This document shows positions 6,432-13,354 of a DNA stretch of 13,877 nucleotides, piece by piece. The notes beneath the pieces were generated by a model. That model worked only from the letters and a program-made list of their open reading frames with translations. It made no database searches and was not told where the DNA came from. This DNA comes from an uncultured Ruminococcus sp. (GTDB lineage: Bacteria > Bacillota > Clostridia > Oscillospirales > CAG-272): positions 1 to 13,877 of the forward strand of contig CACZSP010000317.1 of NCBI GenBank assembly GCA_902783905.1, written 5' to 3'. The number at the start of each line of letters is the position of its first letter. The first letter of the stretch is position 1. The position numbers were made by a program, and so were the translations under genes.

Positions 6432-7532
6432 ATGAGCGACGAAACGAAAAAAAGCGAATATATCGAAAACGATAAGAATATGGTGATCGAGACCGTTTTT
6501 CCCGACGCGGAGGACGCCGTCCTTCACAGCGTGCGCGAGGAGGTATTCGATCTTTACAACTTTTACAATCCGCGCGGCGAAGCGATATTCCGCCGCCTGC
6601 CCCCCGACGTCGCCAGCGCGGCGAGCGAGCGCGTCGCCCGCCTGGCGAAAGAGAGCGCCGGAGGAAGAGTCAGGTTCTCGACGAACTCGAAATACGTGCT
6701 GATAAAGGCGGTCGAGCCGGTCGTGGGACGCAATTCCCACATCACGCTGGCAAGCTCGGCGGGATTCGACCTTTACGAGGACACCGATACCGATTCGAGA
6801 TATATCAAGGCGTTCATGCCTCCGTACAAAATGGACGGCGGATACGAACAGATCATCCGCTTCCCCGACAGCCGCACCCGCCGGCTGACGATCAATTTCC
6901 CGGTACACTCGGTCGTTTCCGAACTGTACGTCGGGATAGAACCGGGCGCGTCTCTCGGGCACGGCAAGCCCTACCGCGAAATGCCGCCGGTCGTCGTTTA
7001 CGGCTCGTCCATCGTCCACGGAACGGCCGCCACGAGGCCGGGCCTGATATACACCAACATGCTCTCCCGCCGCCTTGGCGCCGACGTGATCAACCTCGGC
7101 TTTTCGGGCAACGCGAAGGCGGAAATCCCGATGATGGAATACATATCCGGCCTTTGCATGTCGGTCTTCGTTTACGACTACGACCACAACGCCCCGACGG
7201 TCGAATATCTGCGCGACACCCACAGACGCGGGTATGAAATCGTCAGAGCGGCTCAGCCGGATCTCCCGATCATTCTCATATCCCGGCCGAACGTCGCGAC
7301 CAACCCGCATCAGGCGATCGAGCGCAAGGACGTCATCATCGATACCTTCCGCTTCGCCCGGGAAAACGGCGACAAAAACGTGTATTACATCGACGGCGAG
7401 ACCTTCTTCCTCGGCAAGTGGGAGGACGAGTGCACGATGGACGGAGTACACCCCAACGACCTCGGCTTCACCCTGATGGCGGACGGTATCGAAGCGGTGA
7501 TCAGACGTGCGCTGAGAGCCGCCGGAAAATGA
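6432..7532 (+). CDS. GxDLY-type SGNH hydrolase, second of a tandem pair
   Basis: Paralogue of the preceding gene with the same two-domain plan and 366 residues. The N-terminal domain shows FDLYNFY (39-45), GGRVRFSTNS (77-86) and the textbook GFDLYEDT (111-118). The SGNH domain has VVYGSSIVHG (188-197, nucleophile S193), INLGFSGNA (220-228), YDYDHNAP (248-255, N253), and DGVHPNDLGF (337-346) with D337/H340. It differs from its partner in the first 30 residues, in the ITQG/IVHG stretch after the nucleophile, and in the N-terminal loops, which suggests related but different substrates. No export signal is visible. An AAGGAGG site eight to nine bases upstream sets the start. The stop overlaps the mrnC start as ATGA. 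Duplication followed by divergence is the simplest history. Confidence 0.9.
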   Translation: MSDETKKSEYIENDKNMVIETVFPDAEDAVLHSVREEVFDLYNFYNPRGEAIFRRLPPDVASAASERVARLAKESAGGRVRFSTNSKYVLIKAVEPVVGRNSHITLASSAGFDLYEDTDTDSRYIKAFMPPYKMDGGYEQIIRFPDSRTRRLTINFPVHSVVSELYVGIEPGASLGHGKPYREMPPVVVYGSSIVHGTAATRPGLIYTNMLSRRLGADVINLGFSGNAKAEIPMMEYISGLCMSVFVYDYDHNAPTVEYLRDTHRRGYEIVRAAQPDLPIILISRPNVATNPHQAIERKDVIIDTFRFARENGDKNVYYIDGETFFLGKWEDECTMDGVHPNDLGFTLMADGIEAVIRRALRAAGK

Positions 7533-7915
7533 CTTCCTGCCCCGATTACGCCGTTACGGCGCTGGCGTATCTGGGCGACGCGGTTATCGAGCTCGAGGTG
7601 CGCGAACGCCTTGTAAAAAAGGGATTTGCGTCGTCCGCCGATCTCAACCGCGAGGCGCTTCGATACGTTACGGCACGCGCTCAGTCGGAAGCCGTTGCCG
7701 CGATACTTCCCCTTCTGACTCCGGAAGAGGAACAGATATGGCGCAGAGGCAGAAACAGCACCCATCTGAAGAACGCGCCGCCCTCGGCGACCGTCGCCGA
7801 ATACAGCCGCGCCAGCGGTATGGAAACCCTGTTCGGCTGGCTGGAACTCGGCGAAAAAAAAGACCGGATACGCGAACTTACCGACGCCGCGTACCCGGAT
7901 CTTAAAACGGTATAA
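7529..7915 (+). CDS. mrnC: Mini-ribonuclease III (23S rRNA maturation)
   Basis: Mini-III is a dimeric RNase III-like enzyme lacking the double-stranded-RNA-binding domain; in Bacillus subtilis it trims the ends of 23S rRNA precursor. The 128-residue product has the expected length and signatures: ALAYLGDAVIELEVRERLV (10-28) with the catalytic D17 region, YVTARAQSEA, LTPEEEQIWRRGRNS, HLKNAPPSATVAEYSRASG, and METLFGWLELG with its acidic residue. The start at 7529 overlaps the SGNH stop (ATGA); an upstream in-frame start at 7418 would run deep inside the hydrolase and is rejected. The ribosome site is weak, so coupling to the upstream gene is likely. In many Bacillota mrnC sits by cysS; here it closes an envelope-type operon. 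Its stop is one base from the converging hydrolase gene. Confidence 0.95.
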   Translation: MTSCPDYAVTALAYLGDAVIELEVRERLVKKGFASSADLNREALRYVTARAQSEAVAAILPLLTPEEEQIWRRGRNSTHLKNAPPSATVAEYSRASGMETLFGWLELGEKKDRIRELTDAAYPDLKTV

Positions 7916-7916
7916 T

Positions 7917-8960
7917 TTACCTGTCTTTTCTCCTTTTCAGGACCGCCGGCGCAAGACAGAGCGCCGTCGCGAAGGCGTAAAACGCGCCGACGGACGACCG
8001 GCATCCGAGCATGTCCGCGATGCTCTCCCGCGTTTCGGTCGCGGAGGAACTGTCCGTGCCCGTATCCGACCCCGTACCGTCCGGAACGGAGGTTTCCTCC
8101 GTTTCTTCGGCTGTCGTTTCTTCGGCGGAGGTCTCGGCTTCATCGGGTTTCAGCAGCTCCCTGAGCAGAAGATAGATCTCTCCATGCCCCGCGGCGTTGG
8201 GATGTATATCGGCCGCAAGGATATTCGTCCTCGCTTCGGCAGCTCCGTCGATGACCGACGGCACGTCGGCGATCACCACGCCTTCACGTCCCGAAACGGC
8301 AACCGAAAGGGCGGCGTTGAGACTGGCTATCACCGACGCGGCGAGCGTCGCGGCGATACCCGCCTTCGACACGCCGGAAAGCGGATTGTACTGCGCGAGG
8401 AACACTATCTTCGCCGACGGATTGTATTCGCGCAGAAGGTCTATCGATCCCTTGACGTTTTCCGCGAATTCCGACACGACCCGGGAGAAGACCGGCGTCA
8501 TCTTTTCGACGGCGTTGGCGTACTGACTCGCATCCGAGTAAATGAGGGCCTCAAGCGCCGCCGCGTAGTCGGACGTTGCGACTCCCGTCAGTTCCTTCGC
8601 CAGCTGCGGAAGCGTGTGAAGAAGGTCGTTGCCTCCGATCGAAATAATAATCAGATCGCTTTGCTCCACCGTCGCCTTCAGCTGGGGGATCAGAGCCCTG
8701 AGCTGGGCGCTCGTATAGCCGTTGACCGCGCGGTTGACGTAGGTCCTACCGGATTCCAGCCCCAGATCCTTTGCCAAACGGTTGGCGTAGCTTGCGCATT
8801 TGTAGGGATTGTCGACGTAATAATCTTCAAGGCCGTATCCGGTGGAGATCGAATCTCCCAATACCAGCATGTTTCCGGCCTGCCCGCCCGCCGCGCAGAC
8901 CGGCAGGCATACAAGCAGGGCGGCCAGCAGCGCCGCCGCGGCTTTCATCGCATATTTCAT
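7917..8960 (-). CDS. Exported SGNH/GDSL hydrolase with C-terminal membrane segment
   Basis: Probable secreted esterase or lipase of the GDSL superfamily, unrelated in detail to the tandem pair. Of 347 residues, 1-24 form a signal peptide (AAAALLAALLVCLPVCAAG). The catalytic domain shows MLVLGDSISTGYG (31-43, nucleophile S37), NRAVNGYTS (77-84 region), SIGGNDLL (107-114) and ADIHPNAAGH (250-259), all consistent with an active enzyme. An acidic, Thr/Ser/Glu-rich linker (about 272-315) leads to a hydrophobic stretch (about 322-341) and the basic tail KRRKDR, which looks like a membrane anchor; I see no LPXTG sorting motif. The ATG at 8960 is chosen because AGGAG lies ten bases upstream; a TTG start at 8981 would place that site inside the gene. 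It has its own strong promoter at 9003-9031. Likely substrate: acylated glycans or lipids outside the cell (inference). Confidence 0.9.
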   Translation of the reverse strand: MKYAMKAAAALLAALLVCLPVCAAGGQAGNMLVLGDSISTGYGLEDYYVDNPYKCASYANRLAKDLGLESGRTYVNRAVNGYTSAQLRALIPQLKATVEQSDLIIISIGGNDLLHTLPQLAKELTGVATSDYAAALEALIYSDASQYANAVEKMTPVFSRVVSEFAENVKGSIDLLREYNPSAKIVFLAQYNPLSGVSKAGIAATLAASVIASLNAALSVAVSGREGVVIADVPSVIDGAAEARTNILAADIHPNAAGHGEIYLLLRELLKPDEAETSAEETTAEETEETSVPDGTGSDTGTDSSSATETRESIADMLGCRSSVGAFYAFATALCLAPAVLKRRKDR

Positions 8961-9002
8961 GATATCGTTTCTCCTCTGCAATTCTTTGTTTCTTCACTGA
9001 TT

Positions 9003-9031
9003 ATTTTACCACAGACCGCGCCGCCTGTCAA
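9003..9031 (-). promoter_or_regulatory. Strong sigma-A type promoter for the exported SGNH hydrolase
   Basis: On the minus strand TTGACA (9026-9031) and TAAAAT (9003-9008) are separated by 17 bp, matching eleven of twelve consensus bases. It lies about 45 bases before the start codon at 8960. Confidence 0.8.
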
Positions 9032-9056
9032 TCGCGGACGGTAAAAAAGATTGACA
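9026..9056. repeat. Inverted repeat formed by the two divergent -35 boxes
   Basis: TGTCAATC (9026-9033) and GATTGACA (9049-9056) are perfect 8-bp inverted arms separated by 15 bp. Each arm contains the full TTGACA -35 box of one of the two divergent promoters plus two shared bases beyond it. This may be chance symmetry of consensus boxes or a site where one regulator controls both genes. Confidence 0.6.
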
Positions 9057-9079
9057 GAAACCGGTGAATAGTTTATAAT
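9051..9079 (+). promoter_or_regulatory. Perfect consensus sigma-A promoter for the solute-binding lipoprotein
   Basis: TTGACA (9051-9056) and TATAAT (9074-9079) are separated by exactly 17 bp, a full consensus match. Transcription should start near 9086, giving a short leader with AAGGAG at 9101-9106 and the ATG at 9113. A small dyad, ATTGACAAT, lies just after the -10 box (about 9079-9087). Confidence 0.92.
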
Positions 9080-9112
9080 ATTGACAATTGAAAAAATACA
9101 AAGGAGTCTCAA

Positions 9113-10624
9113 ATGAAAAGCAAGATTCTCGCCGCGGTCATCGCGGTCATCCTGACCCTGCCGCTGCTCTTCGCGTGCGGAAATCCCGCGTCTCCGGAAA
9201 ACGGCACCACCACCGCCGCAGCCGAAGCGTCCGACACTCCCGCACCCGAGGCAACGACCGAGGAGGTCGATAAGGCCGGCGTCAACAACGTTCCGGAAAG
9301 TCTGAAATACCCTGACACCGTGATCACGATCCTCTACTGGGAAGACGTTGAAAGAGCCGAGTTCTTCGTCGAGGACGAGAACGGAGAGTCGATCAACGAC
9401 GCGATCTACAGAAAGAACATCCGCACGCAGGAGGGACTCGGTATCGAGCTCAACTGGGTCGGCACCAAGGGCAACTACGGCAGCCAGGCGAACTTCGTCA
9501 CTCAGGCGTACAACGGATCGGTATCCGCCGAGCCATACGACGCGCACGCCGGCTATTCGCTGACCGCCTCGACGCTCACGACCCGCGGCCTCACCCAGAA
9601 TCTGAAGGATTTCGAAATACTCGATTTCTCCAAGCACTGGTGGCCCGAGACCCTCATCACCGCCGCCACGATCAACGACAAGCTTTATTTCTGCTCCGGC
9701 GACATCTCGTCCAACATGCTGTATATGATGTACGGCTGCTTCTTCAACAAAACCCTTTACGAATCGGTCCACAACGGCGAAGCCATGCCCTATACGTACG
9801 TCCACGAAGGCGATTGGACGATAGACAAGCTGATCGAGGTAAGCCACGGAGCCTTCGAGGAGCTGACCAACGACAACGTGCCGAGCTACGGCGACCGTTT
9901 CGGCTTCTACACGATCGACCTCCACTTCGACTGCTTCTTCGCGGGATGCGGCATGGTCAACCTGAAGAAGGCGGACGACGGATCCCTCCAGGTATCCGAC
10001 GACTTCACCACCCAGAAGCCGGTCGACCTGCTTGAAAAACTGGTGAACTTCCTTTCCGAATCGGGCGACGCATACGCCAAGGGCACGACCTCGAAGGATT
10101 CCTCCTCCGATATGTTCGCGGCGGGCAACGCAATGTTCACCGTCGACCGCGTATATATGACTACCTTCAAATCGATGAAGGCCTCCGACGTCAAATACGG
10201 GATCCTTCCGGTACCGAAGTACGACAAGGCTCAGGAAAAATACATAACCTGCATGGCCTTCCCCTACACAATGTACTCGATGGCAAGCGCCTCCCAGAAC
10301 AAGGAAGCCACCGCCGCAACGCTTCAGCTTATGGCCTATCACTGCTACGATCTCGTCACCCCCGCCCTCTTCGAGGAGACGATGAAGTTCAGATATTCGT
10401 CTGAAGCCGAAGATTCGCTTATGTACGACATCATCCGCGGCGGAGTATACATCGACCTCGGAAGAATCTTCTCCACCGAGCTTTCGAACATAACCTACAG
10501 TCTCTGGAGAGACAGCGTGAAGTCGATGAACGCCTCCTCCTGGTCCAGGCAGTCCAGCGCCAACCTGAAGCGTCTCGATACCGCGCTCGGCAAACTCAAT
10601 TCAACTCTCGCGGAACTGAACTGA
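9113..10624 (+). CDS. Extracellular solute-binding lipoprotein (sugar ABC-transporter type)
   Basis: Probable substrate-capture lipoprotein of an ABC importer, family 1 (carbohydrate) type. The 503-residue product has a signal peptide (1-21) ending in the lipobox LLFACGN with C22 lipidated, then a Thr/Ala/Glu-rich tether (about 25-50). The mature part has the two-lobe solute-binding layout: TVITILYWED near 70, KNIRTQEGLGIELNWVG, an inner hinge region with YFCSGDISSNMLYMMYGCFF (about 199-218), and KYGILPVPKYDKAQEKYIT (about 363-381), the usual segment describing a candidate neutral substrate protein in this family. The start is set by AAGGAG and by the perfect promoter at 9051-9079. No permease or ATPase gene is next to it, so it would need to use components encoded elsewhere. 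Ligand cannot be deduced; an oligosaccharide is a reasonable guess. Confidence 0.85.
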   Translation: MKSKILAAVIAVILTLPLLFACGNPASPENGTTTAAAEASDTPAPEATTEEVDKAGVNNVPESLKYPDTVITILYWEDVERAEFFVEDENGESINDAIYRKNIRTQEGLGIELNWVGTKGNYGSQANFVTQAYNGSVSAEPYDAHAGYSLTASTLTTRGLTQNLKDFEILDFSKHWWPETLITAATINDKLYFCSGDISSNMLYMMYGCFFNKTLYESVHNGEAMPYTYVHEGDWTIDKLIEVSHGAFEELTNDNVPSYGDRFGFYTIDLHFDCFFAGCGMVNLKKADDGSLQVSDDFTTQKPVDLLEKLVNFLSESGDAYAKGTTSKDSSSDMFAAGNAMFTVDRVYMTTFKSMKASDVKYGILPVPKYDKAQEKYITCMAFPYTMYSMASASQNKEATAATLQLMAYHCYDLVTPALFEETMKFRYSSEAEDSLMYDIIRGGVYIDLGRIFSTELSNITYSLWRDSVKSMNASSWSRQSSANLKRLDTALGKLNSTLAELN

Positions 10625-10636
10625 TTCCGCCGAACC

Positions 10637-10679
10637 GCGGCACCGCGCGATCCGGACCTGCCGGATCGCGCGGTACCGC
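10637..10679 (+). terminator. Large GC-rich hairpin between the binding protein and tyrS (candidate terminator or mRNA-end stem)
   Basis: ACCGCGCGATCCGG (10642-10655) and its exact complement (10661-10674) form a 14-bp stem around the loop acctg; four more pairs (10637-10640 with 10676-10679) extend it past one mismatch. It begins 12 bases after the stop codon of the binding protein. No U tract follows (tcccagcgtcc), so a classic intrinsic terminator is doubtful. It may instead protect the 3' end of the abundant upstream mRNA or cut read-through into tyrS. Confidence 0.5.
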
Positions 10680-10704
10680 TCCCAGCGTCCAGCATTATGG
10701 CAAT

Positions 10705-11925
10705 ATGACACTTTACGAAGAACTTAAAAAACGCGGACTTATCGCCCAGGTCACCGACGAGGCGGAAGTCAGCAATATGATAAACGCCGGAAAGGCGAAA
10801 TTCTACATCGGCTTCGACTGCACCGCCGACAGTCTGACAGCCGGACATTTTATGGCGCTGACTCTGATGAAGCGCCTGCAGAACGGCGGCAACAAGCCGG
10901 TGGCTCTCATCGGCGGAGGAACGACGATGATCGGCGATCCGTCGGGCAGGACCGATATGAGAAAGATGCTCACCAAAGAGGACATCGATCACAACGCCGA
11001 ATGCTTCCGCCGTCAGATGGAAAAATTCATCGAATTCGGTCCCGACAAGGCGGTCATGGTGAACAACGCCGACTGGCTCCTGAAGCTCAACTACGTCGAG
11101 CTTCTGCGCGAGGTCGGAGCCTGCTTCTCGGTGAACAACATGCTCCGCGCCGAATGCTACAAACAGCGCATGGAGAAGGGACTTTCCTTCCTCGAATTCA
11201 ACTATATGATCATGCAGTCCTACGACTTCTATCATCTTTTCAAAACGATCGGCTGCAATATGCAGTTCGGCGGCGACGACCAGTGGTCAAACATGCTCGG
11301 AGGCACCGAGCTGATCCGCCGCAAGCTCGGAAAAGACGCACACTGCATGACCATAACTCTTCTTACCGATTCGAACGGTAAAAAGATGGGAAAGACGGCC
11401 GGCAACGCCGTCTGGCTCGATCCGAAAAAAACGTCTCCCTACGACTTCTACCAGTACTGGCGGAACGTGGGCGACGGAGACGTTCTCAAATGCATACGCA
11501 TGCTCACCTTCCTCCCCGTCGATCAGATCGACGAGATGGAAAAGTGGGAGGGCGGACAGCTCAACCGGGCGAAGGAGATCCTTGCCCGCGAGCTTACCGA
11601 ACTCGTCCACGGCCGTGAGGAGGCGGAACGCGCCGAAGCGAGCGCGAAAGCTCTCTTCGGGTCGGGCGAGGACGCCGAGATACCGACGTCGGTCCTCTCG
11701 GAGAGCGACCTCGACGCCGACGGAAGGATCGATATCATATCGGTCCTCGTCAAGGCGGGACTGGTCCCCTCGAGATCGGAAGGCAGACGCGCCGTCGAAC
11801 AGGGCGGCGTCACGGCCGACGGAGAAAAGGTCACCGATTTCCGCGCCGCCTTCGGCGCAGACGAGCTGCGCCGCGGCATAGTCGTAAGACGCGGGAAAAA
11901 GGCCTATAAAAAGGTCACGCTCTGA
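10705..11925 (+). CDS. tyrS: Tyrosyl-tRNA synthetase
   Basis: Charges tRNA-Tyr with tyrosine in the cytoplasm. The 406-residue protein is full length for bacterial TyrRS. The Rossmann part shows GFDCTADSLTAGHF (36-49), with TAGH standing for the HIGH motif, GGGTTMIGDPSGRTD (70-84), the tyrosine pocket segment MIMQSYDFYHL (168-178), GGDDQW (189-194) and KMGKT (227-231), the KMSKS variant. A C-terminal S4-like RNA-binding domain covers about 340-406 (VLVKAGLVPSRSEGRRAVEQ, 348-367). The start is supported by alignment of its opening with TyrRS proteins, but no Shine-Dalgarno site precedes it; the 25 bases before the ATG follow a large hairpin. The gap is too short for a T-box leader. tldD follows ten bases after its stop. 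Confidence 0.97.
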   Translation: MTLYEELKKRGLIAQVTDEAEVSNMINAGKAKFYIGFDCTADSLTAGHFMALTLMKRLQNGGNKPVALIGGGTTMIGDPSGRTDMRKMLTKEDIDHNAECFRRQMEKFIEFGPDKAVMVNNADWLLKLNYVELLREVGACFSVNNMLRAECYKQRMEKGLSFLEFNYMIMQSYDFYHLFKTIGCNMQFGGDDQWSNMLGGTELIRRKLGKDAHCMTITLLTDSNGKKMGKTAGNAVWLDPKKTSPYDFYQYWRNVGDGDVLKCIRMLTFLPVDQIDEMEKWEGGQLNRAKEILARELTELVHGREEAERAEASAKALFGSGEDAEIPTSVLSESDLDADGRIDIISVLVKAGLVPSRSEGRRAVEQGGVTADGEKVTDFRAAFGADELRRGIVVRRGKKAYKKVTL

Positions 11926-11935
11926 GGAGGACGGG

Positions 11936-13342
11936 ATGTTCACGTCACTTGCAAGACAGAAATCCGCGCTGCGCGAACTGGTTTCGCGGCTGCGGAAAGA
12001 TTTTTCCTACGCGTCGGTCCTCGCCGTAGCCGACGACAGCCGCTCCTGGTCGGTTTCCCGCTCCGGAAAGTCGATCTCAACCGGCTCGAACATGGGCGGA
12101 ACCGGATACGTGGTCAGAGTGTTCGACAAAAAAGGATGCGTCGAATACTCCTTCAACTCTTTTTCGCGGAAGGATATTCCGGCAATCGTCGGAAAAATAA
12201 AGGAAAGCGCCGCCTCGCAGTACCGCTGCGCGGCAGCCGCGTCTCTGGCGACCCCGGTACCGGATGACAAACCGGCGCGCATGACCCGTTCGGCAAAGTT
12301 CCGCACCGATCCGCGCTCGGTTTCCGACGGAGAGATACTCGGACGTCTCGACGCCTTCCGCTCCCGCGGAATATCACACGAAGGCATACTCGATTTTTCC
12401 TGCCGCGTCTCCTACCGCGCATACCGCAAGATATTTATTTCCGAAAACCGGGAGCTTGATCAGTCGGTAATGTGGACGACGGCGGCCGTCGTCGCGCTCG
12501 CATCGCGCGGCGAGGAGATCAAGGATTACTACAGGAGCTTTTCCAACCTCGGCGGGCTCGAGATCCTCGACAAAGTCGGCGACTGCATCGACGAAGTCGC
12601 CGAAAACACGCTCGAACTGCTTAAGAGCGAGCCGATGATCCCGGGAGAATACGAATGCGTATGCGATCCCGAAGTGACCGGAATGATCGTTCACGAGGCC
12701 TTCGGGCACGGCGTCGAAATGGATATGTTCGTCAAGGACCGCGCCCAGGCGAAAGATTTCATCGGTCAGTACGTCGCGTCCCCTCTCGTTTCGATGCACG
12801 ACGGCAACGCCGTGGACGAGGTTGCCACCGCCTTTTTCGACGACGAAGGCAACCTTACGTCGGACACGCTCATTATCGACAAAGGGATACTCCGCACCGG
12901 AATATGCGACGGCCTGAGCGCCGGGCGCCTCGGCGTCAGGCCCACCGGAAACGGGCGGCGCGAAAGCTACGAGCGCAAAGCGTACACCCGCATGACAAAC
13001 ACCTATTTCGCGAAGGGCAGATCGACTCCCGAACGGATGATAAAATCGGTAAAATACGGATTTCTCCTTGAAAACCCGAGCAGCGGAATGGAGGATCCCA
13101 AAAACTGGGGCATTCAGTGCATGGTCAATATCGCCCGCGAGATAAAGGACGGAAAGCTGACCGGCAGAATCTTCTCCCCCATCGTTCTCACCGGATACGT
13201 TCCGGATCTGCTCAAATCGATCACGATGACCGGCAACCGAATCGAACTCGGCGGCGGCGGTTACTGCGGCAAGGGCCACAAGGAATGGGTCAAGGTCTCC
13301 GACGGCGGCCCGTACATCAAGGCGCGTATCCGCCTGGGATAA
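11936..13342 (+). CDS. tldD: TldD-type zinc metallopeptidase subunit
   Basis: TldD is the catalytic partner of the TldD/TldE (PmbA) peptidase, which in Escherichia coli matures microcin B17 and degrades the unfolded antitoxin CcdA. The 468-residue product is of family length. The zinc site is visible as HEAFGHGVEMD (253-263; H253, E254, H258), and C444 in GGGGYCGKG (439-447) matches the third zinc ligand. Other family segments include MDMFVKDRAQAKDFIGQYVA (262-281), GILRTGICDG, NGRRESYERKAYTRMTNT (339-356) and FSPIVLTGYVPDLLKSI. The start has GGAGGACGGG directly upstream and lies ten bases after tyrS, so the genes are probably co-transcribed. The companion subunit follows at 13355. Physiological substrate in this organism is unknown. 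Confidence 0.95.
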   Translation: MFTSLARQKSALRELVSRLRKDFSYASVLAVADDSRSWSVSRSGKSISTGSNMGGTGYVVRVFDKKGCVEYSFNSFSRKDIPAIVGKIKESAASQYRCAAAASLATPVPDDKPARMTRSAKFRTDPRSVSDGEILGRLDAFRSRGISHEGILDFSCRVSYRAYRKIFISENRELDQSVMWTTAAVVALASRGEEIKDYYRSFSNLGGLEILDKVGDCIDEVAENTLELLKSEPMIPGEYECVCDPEVTGMIVHEAFGHGVEMDMFVKDRAQAKDFIGQYVASPLVSMHDGNAVDEVATAFFDDEGNLTSDTLIIDKGILRTGICDGLSAGRLGVRPTGNGRRESYERKAYTRMTNTYFAKGRSTPERMIKSVKYGFLLENPSSGMEDPKNWGIQCMVNIAREIKDGKLTGRIFSPIVLTGYVPDLLKSITMTGNRIELGGGGYCGKGHKEWVKVSDGGPYIKARIRLG

Positions 13343-13354
13343 GGAGAGAGAAAA

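Noticed and set aside
4245..7451. Minus-strand open frames opposite the anchored protein and the two SGNH genes
   Set aside because: The plus strand carries recognised families or a membrane-protein layout with good ribosome sites; the reverse frames are compositional shadows.
7418..7528. N-terminal extension of mrnC
   Set aside because: It lies wholly inside the SGNH gene in another frame; Mini-III proteins begin just before the LAYLGDAV segment, matching the ATG at 7529.
8957..10342. Long minus-strand open frame (461 codons) opposite the solute-binding protein
   Set aside because: It is the reverse of a gene with a clear lipobox, promoter and ribosome site; its product is rich in Val, Gly, Arg and His with no domain, as is typical of antisense frames in GC-rich DNA.
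10625..10704. T-box riboswitch before tyrS
   Set aside because: Common for tyrS in Bacillota, but the 80-bp gap is too short and shows no T-box consensus or specifier loop; only one simple hairpin is present.
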